A DNA stretch of 25,698 nt from CAZPNX01 sp964588285. Lineage in GTDB: Bacteria; Edwardsbacteria; AC1; EtOH8. Location: contig CAZPNX010000030.1 in the NCBI GenBank assembly GCA_964588285.1, positions 1 to 25,698 on the forward strand, written 5' to 3'. A program made the position numbers and the translations under genes. Within the stretch, counting starts at the first letter, position 1, and the number at the start of each line of letters is the position of its first letter. Below the pieces are notes generated by a model that worked only from the letters and a program-made list of their open reading frames with translations, was not told the origin of the DNA and did no database searches. This document shows, one piece after another, positions 1 through 7,738 of the stretch.

Positions 1-1319
1 CGCGCACCGCCACGGTGACGGTGACCGCCACCACCTCCGGAGTCTCCGGTTCCCCCAAGACCATCACCGTCACCCAGGCCGGGGCGGCCAATCCCATGAA
101 ATACGTCTGCCTCAAGGTGGGCCAGGGGGACGCCGCGGTCCTGGTCTCGCCCACCGGCAAGTACGCCTTGATTGACGGCGGATTGAACAACACCTACGGC
201 CTTCTCATCTGGAAGTTCCTTCGCGACTCCCTGCGCACCCATCACCTGGACTATATCTTCACCAGCCATTACCATTCGGACCACATCGGCGGCACCGACC
301 TAGTGATCGACAGCCTCTGCGCCCACGGCCTCGATTCCATCATCGTCGGCGCCTACGACCGGGGCGGCTCCTACGGCACCGGGACCGATTACACCAACTA
401 CGTCAACAGGACCGGCTCCAAACGCCGCACCGCCTATCTGGGCCAGGTGTTCGATATGGGCGGGGGCCTGACCGTTCAGGTTGTCAGCATGAACGGCAAG
501 ACCATATCCGGGGATTCGGTGGTCATCCCGGCCGACGAGGAGAACGGCAAATCCATGGGGCTGCTGATAAGTTGCAACGGCTTCCGGCTGATCACTGCCG
601 GCGACATCGCCGGCTACAATTCCGGAGACTACAAGAACGTGGAGTCCATCCTGGCCCCGGACATCGGGCCGGTCAACGTCCTCCACGTCAACCACCACAG
701 CTCGGCCTCCAGCTCCAACCCCACCTGGGTCTCCACCCTCGATCCCCAGGCTTCGCTCATCTCGCTGGGCGACGGCAACCCCTACGGCTATCCCAAGGCC
801 GAGACCCTGACCCGGCTGACCTCGGACCCGGGAATGGACAATTACATCTACCAGACCGAAACCGGCACCGGCGCCGCCATCCCCGCAGGGAGGGGGCAGG
901 TCTGCAATTCCAACATCTGGGTGGTGGTCAACTCCGCCTCCTACACCGTCAATGGCCGCACCTACAGCATCGCCAAGGGCGGAGATGTCCTGGCAGCCGA
1001 GCCTGAGTCTTCTCAAGATTCTAAGGCCGCTCTCTTGCAGGCCCTGGTCCATCCCAATCCGATCAGCGGCGGCCGAGCCACCGTCAGCTTCCGGCTGCCG
1101 TCCCCGGGAGAGGCCTCGGTCGAAATCTACAATTTAGTGGGTCAGCGGGTCCGCACTTTGGAGCGGTGCCGGCTGGAGGCCGGACGCCATCAGTTTTCCT
1201 GGGACTGCCAGGACGATTTCGGACGGCGGCTGGCCGGCGGCGTTTATCTGCTGCGTCTGAGCATTGCCAGCAACGGCCAGGTTCAACGGTCCAGCCGCAA
1301 GGTGCTGCTGGTGCGCTAG
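1..1319 (+). CDS. Secreted metallo-beta-lactamase-fold hydrolase (ComEC-like), 5' partial
   Basis: The open frame runs off the left edge; the first complete codon is at base 3. The GTG at 15 lies inside a beta-sandwich tail ending ITVTQAG, which resembles a BACON/Ig-like domain, so it is not the real start. Counting from that GTG, a metallo-beta-lactamase fold follows. It has the metal motif HYHSDH (H85, H87, D89, H90), a later AGD and a VNHHSS segment, as in the ComEC/Rec2 beta-lactamase domain. The last ~85 residues (from HPNP) form a FlgD Ig-like/Por-secretion-type C-terminal domain with GQRVRTL and AGGVYLLRL, ending at the TAG at 1317-1319. Seen: metal motif and C-terminal domain. Inferred: an exported, surface-attached hydrolase or nuclease; substrate unknown. 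The next gene starts 65 bases downstream with its own ribosome binding site. Confidence 0.85.
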   Translation, partial: RTATVTVTATTSGVSGSPKTITVTQAGAANPMKYVCLKVGQGDAAVLVSPTGKYALIDGGLNNTYGLLIWKFLRDSLRTHHLDYIFTSHYHSDHIGGTDLVIDSLCAHGLDSIIVGAYDRGGSYGTGTDYTNYVNRTGSKRRTAYLGQVFDMGGGLTVQVVSMNGKTISGDSVVIPADEENGKSMGLLISCNGFRLITAGDIAGYNSGDYKNVESILAPDIGPVNVLHVNHHSSASSSNPTWVSTLDPQASLISLGDGNPYGYPKAETLTRLTSDPGMDNYIYQTETGTGAAIPAGRGQVCNSNIWVVVNSASYTVNGRTYSIAKGGDVLAAEPESSQDSKAALLQALVHPNPISGGRATVSFRLPSPGEASVEIYNLVGQRVRTLERCRLEAGRHQFSWDCQDDFGRRLAGGVYLLRLSIASNGQVQRSSRKVLLVR

Positions 1320-1384
1320 CCTGGGAAACATTGACTGGCTGGCTTTTCCCTGTAGTAATCGTTCATAATAAGGGAGGTCTGCAT

Positions 1385-2308
1385 ATGAAGCTGTTCCATT
1401 TTCCGTTTCCAGTGGTTCTCCTGGGTTTGGCCCTAGGCTGCAGCCAGCATCAGAACCCTGTTTCCGTCACGCCGGCACCGGCCGCGCCTGACGGCGACGA
1501 TTACTCCCAGGCCCCCTTTAGGATCGAGGTCACCAGCCCGGACCGGGAACGGCACCAGGAGGTGACAGTCAAATGGTCCCAGCTTACCCACCAAAAAGTG
1601 GTGGCCGTGGCCGCCGCCAAGATGGGCCTGTCGACCGCCCGGGTGAACAACATGACCGCGGCCTCGGAGCTGCCCGACGTCTACCAGTCGGGATTTTCCA
1701 ACGGCTACAACCAGCAGTGGTCACACGCCTTTATGCTGACCTCGGGCGGCTATTGGTACTGGGGCGACGCCGACGACGACTTCCATGACAACATCAATCA
1801 GTCCTCGGGCGAAATCGAAAGCCCTGAGGGCTACAATGGAAAGTCGGCCAAGTACTACTACCAGGCCGGTAACCAGTATATGGGGGACTGGTACCTGGGC
1901 TATGCCTGCCATTACATCGAGGATGTCTGCCTGGTGCTCCACACCACCGTCCCCGACTACTATATGGCCACCAAGCATTTCGCCTTCGAGGCATGGGTGG
2001 AGAACAATTTGACGGCCGGCCATAGACTGCTGGATGCGGTCAGCGCCGATAATTATTACTATGTAATCAACGATCTCAAGACCGCCATCAACCAGGCCGC
2101 CTATTACACCTCGGGCTACTACTCCAGCGCCTACGGCAAGAAGGCCTGGGACGCCTATGTGGCCTCGGGCTATCCCACCGCGGCCGGTACCGGCAACTCC
2201 ACTTTGGTGGCCAACACCAAGGGGATGCTGGTGGACGCTGGACGCTACGTCAAGGGCGCCATCAAATACACCCTGGACAAGTATGGCCAGTGGACCAACC
2301 GGTACTGA
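1385..2308 (+). CDS. Zinc-dependent phospholipase C / S1-P1 nuclease-like lipoprotein
   Basis: 307 aa. ATG at 1385 is preceded by AGGGAGGT (1371-1378) six bases upstream; the frame is open further upstream but without a signal sequence. The N-terminus is a lipoprotein signal with a candidate lipobox ALGC (Cys19). The body matches zinc phospholipase C in motif order and spacing: W64, H69, H114, then H176-x3-D180-x5-H186, then H198-x3-E202. The family has H-x3-D-x5-H followed by H-x3-E for the trinuclear zinc site. The segment around YLGYACHYIED corresponds to the bacterial PLC/alpha-toxin zinc core. In classical PLC the first Trp becomes the mature N-terminus and binds zinc; here it lies 45 residues behind the lipidated Cys, so zinc binding there would differ. 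Phospholipid substrate is inferred; S1/P1-type nuclease is the alternative. Confidence 0.8.
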   Translation: MKLFHFPFPVVLLGLALGCSQHQNPVSVTPAPAAPDGDDYSQAPFRIEVTSPDRERHQEVTVKWSQLTHQKVVAVAAAKMGLSTARVNNMTAASELPDVYQSGFSNGYNQQWSHAFMLTSGGYWYWGDADDDFHDNINQSSGEIESPEGYNGKSAKYYYQAGNQYMGDWYLGYACHYIEDVCLVLHTTVPDYYMATKHFAFEAWVENNLTAGHRLLDAVSADNYYYVINDLKTAINQAAYYTSGYYSSAYGKKAWDAYVASGYPTAAGTGNSTLVANTKGMLVDAGRYVKGAIKYTLDKYGQWTNRY

Positions 2309-2335
2309 CGGCCTCTTCTGTCCGTTTTTAGCATA

Positions 2336-2376
2336 ACAAAAAGGCCCCGGCTGCCGACCGGGGCTTTTTCTTTTTT
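2336..2376 (+). terminator. Rho-independent terminator after the phospholipase-like gene
   Basis: GCCCCGG (2344-2350) pairs with CCGGGGC (2358-2364) around a 7-base loop. It is flanked by an A-run before the stem and a T-rich run (2365-2376) after it. It starts about 30 bases after the TGA of the upstream gene. The A-run would also give weak terminator activity on the opposite strand. Confidence 0.9.
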
Positions 2377-2416
2377 GATTACCCAAACAGTTCAGGGAAG
2401 CTAGAAACCAGCCCTG

Positions 2417-2483
2417 ACCGATGGTGTTCGATCAAACCGATACACCATCGGTAAAAGGGGTCCGCCCCGCCACTACGGGGCGG
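2417..2483. repeat. Two adjacent perfect inverted repeats between convergent genes
   Basis: ACCGATGGTGT (2417-2427) is the reverse complement of ACACCATCGGT (2442-2452), an 11-base perfect stem with a 14-base spacer. Ten bases on, CCGCCCCG (2462-2469) pairs with CGGGGCGG (2476-2483) over a 6-base loop. Neither is followed by a T-run on either strand. The rest of the 2309-2562 gap holds the terminator at 2336-2376 and no convincing gene. The pair could be a structured RNA, a protein-binding site or a mobile-repeat remnant; the sequence alone does not decide. Confidence 0.6.
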
Positions 2484-2562
2484 TGCAACCGGACAGTCAG
2501 AAAGGGCGGATAGTCTTACTGAAAAGATAGGATAGTCAATTCTTTTTTTTGTTAACCGGATA

Positions 2563-4767
2563 TCACTCCTCTTCCAGCGCCCTTAGCTCGAGGTCGGTCC
2601 GGCGCAGGCGGTCGGCCAATATCCGGGCCAGCCCGGCAAAAACCCTCCCGGCCAGCTGCGGCTCCTTTTGGGCGAATCGGTCGAAGACCTTCCTGGAGAG
2701 CACGAAGATCACGGCCTGGGCCCTGACCACGGCATCGGCCGTCCTCGTCCCCTGGTCCAGAAAGGCGATCTCCCCGAAGAAATCGCCCCGGCCGAAGGTG
2801 GCCAGATGGTGGCTGACGCGCCCGGGTATGGGCAGCTCGATCCTGACCTCGCCCTGGCTGATGATGTAAAGCTCATCGCCCGGCCCGCCTTGTTCGAAAA
2901 CCTTCTCCCCGGATTTCAGAACGCGCCTGACCATCATCCGGCGCAACAGTTGCCGGCTTTTCTCCGTGAAATCGCGGAATAATTCGATCTGCAACGGATC
3001 CAGCGGCCTCTCCCGGCAGGGATCGCTTTTGCCCATCTCCGACTCGATGATCCGGTCCTCGGCCCATTCCAGTGCCGCATCCAGATCTGCAAAAATCATG
3101 ATGCGGTGTTCCGGCCTGACCAACCCCACCTGGTCGAAATACAGCCTCAGGTCTTGTCCGCTGGGCAGGCTGCGGGGGATGTGGGAGAAGATGAGGCTGC
3201 CGCCTTTCTCGGCCACCCGGTCCCCCAGCATCTCCAGCATGTGGGCCGCGGTGAAGTCGACCGACAGCACCCGGCGCATATCGAGTATGACATAGCGCAG
3301 TCGATCCAGCCTGGGCTCGATCAGGGTGAACAGCTGGTCGGTGGTTCCGAAGAAAAGCGCCCCCTGCAGCTGGTAGACGGCCATCTCCCCGCCGCGCCGT
3401 TCCAGCACCAAAGCCTCGGCGGCGACCCGGCGCCGTTTGGAAGAGGTCCTCCCCCCTGTGCTCAGCCTTCTGACCACCGAGGATCGGGCCTGGTCCCTGA
3501 TGAACAGGATGATGGACAGGCCCACCCCCACCCCGGCGGCCGCGATCAGGTTGACGGCCACTGCAGTCCCGGCCACGGCCGCGATCACCAGGAAATCGAA
3601 GACGGTGGAGCGCTGCCTCAGCAGGAAGACGCTTTTGAGGTCGACCATACGGAAGGCGACGGCCAGCAGGATGCCGGCCAAGGCGGCCAGCGGGATCCAG
3701 GCCACCAGCCCGCCCAGCAGCAGCAGGGCGGCCGCCGAGAACAGGCCCTCGAAGATTCCGGATAGCCGGGTGCGCCCCCCGCTGCTGATGTTAACCAAAG
3801 TGGCTCCCATGGTACCCGACCCTGGTATTCCGCCCAAAACGGCCGCGGCCATGTTTCCCAGCCCTTGTCCCATAAGCTCCCGGTTGGAGTCATGGCGGCT
3901 CCGGGTGAGGGCATCGACGATCACCGAGCTTTTTAAGGTATCTATGGACAACAGCACCGACAGGGTGCCGGCCGCCAGCAGGGCCGACATCAGTCCGCCC
4001 CAGCCTATGGACGGCATGGAGGAAAGCCTCTGGCCGAAACCGGCAAGCAATTCCCCCAGACCGGCCAGGGGAATGATTCCGATCACCAGACGGTTTCCCT
4101 GAAGAACCAACAATTCCGGGTAGGCCCGAGACAGGATAAAATAGGCGGCTACGCCAGCGGCCATGGCGATGATCGGTGCCGGTATGGCCCGGGTAAGCCT
4201 CAGGGAGAAGAACATGGAGAGCAAAGCCGTCGCGCCGACCACGATCGAAGGCAGGCTCCAGTTCAAGGGTTCGGCCAGCCCCGGCCACAAAGGAACTCCT
4301 GGGGGAAGCCCCAGAAACCTGGGCGCCTGGGTCAGCATGATCAAAAGTCCCACGCCGCTTAGGTAGCCGGCCACTACCGGATAGGGGATATACTTCATCA
4401 GGCGGCCGCCTCCCAGGGCGCCGAAAGCCAACTGCAGCAGGCCGGCCGTCAGGGAGGCCAATGAAACCAGGGCTGCTGCCGCCGCTGGGCCAGCCCCGGC
4501 CTGTTGGGCCACGAAGGCGGCCAGCACTGCCGCCGCCGGGGCCGAAGGGGCCGAGATCAGCCGCGGCGTTCCGCCGCACAGCGGCGCTAAAAGCCCCAGG
4601 GCGATGGCGCCCAGCATGCCGGCCAAGGCCCCGGCCCCGGCCATGGCCGGCCCCAGCGGAGCGAAGACGATCAGGCCGAAGGCCACCGCCGACGGAAAGG
4701 CCACCAGCATGCCAGCCAGGCCGCCAAACAGGTCTCCGAACAGGTTGTTGGGTCTTCTATCGGCCAT
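2563..4767 (-). CDS. SulP/SLC26 anion transporter with STAS and cNMP-binding domains
   Basis: 734 aa, ATG at 4767, no clear Shine-Dalgarno. Residues ~10-430 are a polytopic SulP membrane domain rich in Gly/Ala helices, with the conserved block around residues 302-340 (GGIPGSGTMGAT, then a conserved SGG segment). Residues ~455-570 are a STAS domain (YVILDMRRVLSVDFTA). Residues ~600-725 are a cyclic-nucleotide-binding domain with the phosphate-binding cassette at 664-679 (FGEIAFLDQGTRTADA; R675 for the phosphate). Family knowledge: SulP proteins import sulfate, bicarbonate or dicarboxylates, and STAS controls traffic or activity. The fused cNMP domain implies gating by cAMP or cGMP, which is inference. 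Substrate cannot be read from sequence. It is the last gene of the long minus-strand run, 86 bases behind a hairpin. Confidence 0.93.
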   Translation of the reverse strand: MADRRPNNLFGDLFGGLAGMLVAFPSAVAFGLIVFAPLGPAMAGAGALAGMLGAIALGLLAPLCGGTPRLISAPSAPAAAVLAAFVAQQAGAGPAAAAALVSLASLTAGLLQLAFGALGGGRLMKYIPYPVVAGYLSGVGLLIMLTQAPRFLGLPPGVPLWPGLAEPLNWSLPSIVVGATALLSMFFSLRLTRAIPAPIIAMAAGVAAYFILSRAYPELLVLQGNRLVIGIIPLAGLGELLAGFGQRLSSMPSIGWGGLMSALLAAGTLSVLLSIDTLKSSVIVDALTRSRHDSNRELMGQGLGNMAAAVLGGIPGSGTMGATLVNISSGGRTRLSGIFEGLFSAAALLLLGGLVAWIPLAALAGILLAVAFRMVDLKSVFLLRQRSTVFDFLVIAAVAGTAVAVNLIAAAGVGVGLSIILFIRDQARSSVVRRLSTGGRTSSKRRRVAAEALVLERRGGEMAVYQLQGALFFGTTDQLFTLIEPRLDRLRYVILDMRRVLSVDFTAAHMLEMLGDRVAEKGGSLIFSHIPRSLPSGQDLRLYFDQVGLVRPEHRIMIFADLDAALEWAEDRIIESEMGKSDPCRERPLDPLQIELFRDFTEKSRQLLRRMMVRRVLKSGEKVFEQGGPGDELYIISQGEVRIELPIPGRVSHHLATFGRGDFFGEIAFLDQGTRTADAVVRAQAVIFVLSRKVFDRFAQKEPQLAGRVFAGLARILADRLRRTDLELRALEEE

Positions 4768-4816
4768 GAGTAGATCGACAGCTTCGAAAAAGGTCTTAGT
4801 TAGCCGATTGTAAGGA

Positions 4817-4846
4817 GGGGCCGTTCCGCTTGTCCGGAACGGCCCC
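4817..4846 (-). terminator. Strong hairpin between the CsgG-like gene and sulP
   Basis: GGGGCCGTTCCG (4817-4828) pairs perfectly with CGGAACGGCCCC (4835-4846) over a 6-base loop. It starts 8 bases past the TGA at 4854. On the minus strand only CTCCTT follows rather than a T-run, so it may attenuate or protect the mRNA 3' end rather than fully terminate. Confidence 0.55.
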
Positions 4847-4853
4847 TTTGGAT

Positions 4854-5897
4854 TCAGTCGGCCGGGTTGGCCTTGGGTTTGCCGGTGGAGGTGCCGGTCG
4901 TCTGCTTGGTTTTGGTTGTCCCCTTCTTCACCGGCTTTTTAGGTGGCTCAGGCTTCTTGACCGTGTCCACCACGGCCGGGGTCGGCTCGGGTTCGGGCGG
5001 CTTGGGCTCGAAAGCTTTCTGCTTTTGAGCCACCTCCCACTGGGCCTTCTCCACCAGGCCGATCTCCTTGACCGTCTCCTCGTCCGCTTTGGCCGCGGCC
5101 GCTCTGGCCTTCTCCCGATCGCCGTTCAGGGCCTCCTTTTTTTTGGCGATGTCCTCCTGCTTTTTGACCAGCAGGGCCCTGGCCTTGGCCGGATCGGTGG
5201 CCGGTTTCTTGCCCGCCGCCTTCATCTCCTCGGTTTTCTTATCATGGGCCGCAATCTTCTCCCCGGCCAGCTGGTGTTCCTTCCCCAGGGCCTCCTCCTT
5301 TTTGTCGATGGCCTCCAGGTCCTTGGCCAGCTGAGCCTTGATGGCCTCCCGCTTCTTCTCCAGCTCGGCCTTCCTGGCCTTGAGTGCTTCCGACCGCTTG
5401 GTCAAATCGGCCTTCTCGGCCTGGACCGCCTTGACCTGCTTGGCCCGCTCGGCCGATACCTGCTTGACGAAGCCGTCGGCCAAAAGCAGCAGGCCGTCCA
5501 CCTTGCCCTTATATGACTTGGTCAGATGGTGCTCAGCCTTGCCCGTGGCCACATTCACCGCCACCAGGCTCAGCGACCAGGTGTCTCCCAGCTGCCCCAC
5601 GCTCCCCCCCACCACGATGTCGGCCTTCAGCTTCTGGCCGACCTTGGTAAGAGAGAACGGCTCGTCCGCCGCCACCATCGCCAGCTCCTTGACGGCCGCG
5701 TCCCGCTTGTCGCGGGATATCATCTCGTAGAGTCCGCCTTTGATGAACTCGGCGTTCAGCCGGTCGGCTAGCACCACCCCCTCGTTCCCGGGCGACTTCA
5801 AGTCAAGCACCACCAGCTTGACCGGGGCGTCCGGCTGGGCCATCAGCGGCAGGACGACAAGCGAAAGCGTCAGAATTAATTGGAACAGTTTCTTCAT
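4854..5897 (-). CDS. Exported CsgG/TolB-N-like protein with coiled coil and Pro/Lys tail
   Basis: 347 aa. ATG at 5897 with AAGGAGG (5903-5909) five bases upstream. A Sec signal peptide (MKKLFQLILTLSLVVLPLMA) is followed by a small alpha/beta domain, residues ~25-145. It contains VVLDLKSPG, a predicted helix (LADRLNAEFI), and ADIVVGGSVGQLGDTWSLSL, resembling the CsgG/FlgO/TolB-N group. Residues ~150-290 are almost entirely Lys/Glu/Ala, a long coiled coil. The last ~55 residues are Pro- and Lys/Thr-rich. Such proteins are usually periplasmic or outer-membrane associated; the tail suggests contact with the wall or a polyanion. Exact function unknown. No transport partner is visible, and the CsgG-like assignment is moderate only. 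Confidence 0.75.
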   Translation of the reverse strand: MKKLFQLILTLSLVVLPLMAQPDAPVKLVVLDLKSPGNEGVVLADRLNAEFIKGGLYEMISRDKRDAAVKELAMVAADEPFSLTKVGQKLKADIVVGGSVGQLGDTWSLSLVAVNVATGKAEHHLTKSYKGKVDGLLLLADGFVKQVSAERAKQVKAVQAEKADLTKRSEALKARKAELEKKREAIKAQLAKDLEAIDKKEEALGKEHQLAGEKIAAHDKKTEEMKAAGKKPATDPAKARALLVKKQEDIAKKKEALNGDREKARAAAAKADEETVKEIGLVEKAQWEVAQKQKAFEPKPPEPEPTPAVVDTVKKPEPPKKPVKKGTTKTKQTTGTSTGKPKANPAD

Positions 5898-5948
5898 GGC
5901 TGCCTCCTTGATATTATTTTAGATTTCTGGGATTGCTAGGTATTACCC

Positions 5949-7649
5949 TCACCCCACCATCTCCCTGGCATGTCTCAGGGCCGATTCAGTCACCTTCTCC
6001 CCGCCCAGCATCCGGGCCACCTCCTCGACGCGCTCCCTGTCCGAAAGGGCCTCGACCGTGGTCTGGGTTCTGCCCGCCTGCTCGCGCTTGCTCACCCTAA
6101 AGTGGGACTGGGCCAAAGCCGCTATTTGCGGCAGGTGGGTGATGCATAGCACCTGGCGTCTCTCCCCGATCTGCCGCAGCTTTTTCCCCACCGCCTCGGC
6201 CACCCGGCCGCCGATGCCGGTATCGATCTCATCGAACACCAAGGATGAGACCTGGTCCACCTCGGCCAGGATGGTCTTCACCGCCAGCATAACCCGCGAG
6301 ATCTCGCCGCCCGAGGCTATCTTGGCCAAAGGCTTGAGCTCCTCCCCGGCGTTCGGGGAGATGAGGAACCGCGCTTGGTCCATTCCGCTCTCCTCGGCTT
6401 TGTAGAAGCGACCGCCCTTGCCTACCAGTCCTCCCTCCTCTTCGGATTGGAAAACTTCGACCCGAAACGAGGCCTTTTCCATGCCCAAATCCTTGAGCTG
6501 GGCCAGCACCTCCTTGGCCATCCTCTTGGCCGCCGCCTGTCTTTTTTCCGAAAGCTCCAGACAGGCTCTCTCCAGCTCCCGGCGCCTGTTCTCCAGCTCG
6601 GCCTCCAGTTTTTCGATTCTCTCCTGGCCGTGCTCTACCGAGTCCACCTCGGACTTTATCCGGGCCAGATGTGAAAGCACCGCAGCCAGGCTGCCGTCCC
6701 GGCTCCCGTATTTCTTTTTAAGGGTTTTAATGAGGTCCAGCCTCTGCCTGATCTCCTCCAGGCGTCCGGGATCGAATGATATGGAGTCGCGGTAACGCCT
6801 CAGTTCCCGGGCCAGCTCTTCCAGCTGGAGTCCGGCGGCCGAGGCCGCCCTGAACATCTCCTCGGCCCGGCTGTCGATTCCGGAGATCTGCTGCACCGAC
6901 CGGATGAGCGCCCCCAGCCGCTCGCTGATGGAGCCCTCGTCTTGGTATAGCAGGCTGTAGCCCTCCGAGGCCAGGGTGAAAAGCTTCTCTGAGTTGGCCA
7001 GCACCGCCTGCTCCCTCTCCAGCTCCTCCTCCTCGCCCTCGGTCAACCGGGCAGATTCGATCTCCCTGATCTGAAAGGCATAGAGATCAAGCTTTTCCTT
7101 GGTGAGCTTGTCCCGGTTTTGCATTTCGTCCAGCTCCCTGCGGAGGCGCTGATGCTCGCGGAACAGGGAGGCCGCGGTTTGGCGCTCGGGCCAGGTCCGG
7201 GCATAGCCGTCCAGAAAATCCAGGTGCCTTTCCTCGTATAGCAGCGACTGGTGCTGGTGCTGGCCGTGCATGTCCAAAATAGCGTCCCCGATGCGCTTGA
7301 GGCCGGCGATGGGCACCGGGCTGTCGCCTACAAAGGCCCGGCTCTTGCCCGAGGCCGACACCTCGCGCCTGACCAGCAGCTCCCCGCTCCATTCGATCTG
7401 CAGTTCGGCGAAAAGGTCTTTAAGCGGCGGGATTTCTTCGAGCCTGAACTCGGCCTCCACCACCGCCTGTTTGGCCCCGGTACGGACGCTGTCGCTGTCG
7501 GCCCGCTCGCCCAGGGCCAGGCCCAGGGCCCCGATCAGAATGGACTTGCCGGCCCCGGTTTCGCCGGTCAGGATGTTGAGCCCGGCCCGGAATTCGACCT
7601 CCAGGGATTCTATCAGCGCGTAGTTTTCGACGTGAAGCCGGGTGAGCAT
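5949..7649 (-). CDS. recN: DNA repair ATPase RecN
   Basis: 566 aa, full family length, ATG at 7649. SMC-like architecture: Walker A GETGAGKS (29-36), Q-loop HGQHQHQ (128-134), a long central coiled coil (~155-380), ABC signature SGGE (446-449) and Walker B LVFDEIDTG (470-478), then the H-loop region CITHLPQIAAL (502-512). RecN acts in the cytoplasm at double-strand breaks, tethering DNA ends and loading with RecA. It lies 51 bases upstream of the CsgG-like gene and is separated from the HD-domain gene by a palindromic repeat. recN often neighbours the NAD kinase gene in other bacteria; here the two are in the same direction with three genes between them. Confidence 0.97.
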   Translation of the reverse strand: MLTRLHVENYALIESLEVEFRAGLNILTGETGAGKSILIGALGLALGERADSDSVRTGAKQAVVEAEFRLEEIPPLKDLFAELQIEWSGELLVRREVSASGKSRAFVGDSPVPIAGLKRIGDAILDMHGQHQHQSLLYEERHLDFLDGYARTWPERQTAASLFREHQRLRRELDEMQNRDKLTKEKLDLYAFQIREIESARLTEGEEEELEREQAVLANSEKLFTLASEGYSLLYQDEGSISERLGALIRSVQQISGIDSRAEEMFRAASAAGLQLEELARELRRYRDSISFDPGRLEEIRQRLDLIKTLKKKYGSRDGSLAAVLSHLARIKSEVDSVEHGQERIEKLEAELENRRRELERACLELSEKRQAAAKRMAKEVLAQLKDLGMEKASFRVEVFQSEEEGGLVGKGGRFYKAEESGMDQARFLISPNAGEELKPLAKIASGGEISRVMLAVKTILAEVDQVSSLVFDEIDTGIGGRVAEAVGKKLRQIGERRQVLCITHLPQIAALAQSHFRVSKREQAGRTQTTVEALSDRERVEEVARMLGGEKVTESALRHAREMVG

Positions 7650-7658
7650 AGGTTTTGA

Positions 7659-7738
7659 ACCTAACCCCGCACCCCTTCCCCGACCTGTCCGCCGCAGCTT
7701 TAGCGTAGGCGGAGTGGAAGGGGCCGGGGGTTAGGTCC
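7659..7738. repeat. Large palindromic intergenic repeat between the HD-domain gene and recN
   Basis: ACCTAACCCC (7659-7668) pairs with GGGGTTAGGT (7727-7736), CCCCTTCC (7672-7679) with GGAAGGGG (7716-7723), and TCCGCC (7688-7693) with GGCGGA (7708-7713). Nearly the whole gap therefore folds into one nested hairpin. The right half recurs almost exactly behind nuoF (18041-18063), and both copies begin within 2 bases of a TAG stop. It is probably a dispersed REP-like element that may also act as a transcription or decay barrier. Confidence 0.75.

Noticed and set aside
300..1052. Long minus-strand open frame opposite the metallo-beta-lactamase-fold gene
   Set aside because: Gly/Val/Asp-rich antisense shadow of a GC-rich gene; no motif, no ribosome binding site, and the + strand frame has clear catalytic residues.
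3106..3765. Plus-strand frames of ~220 aa opposite sulP
   Set aside because: Antisense of the SulP and STAS region; Gln/Pro/His/Gly-rich shadow composition without domains.
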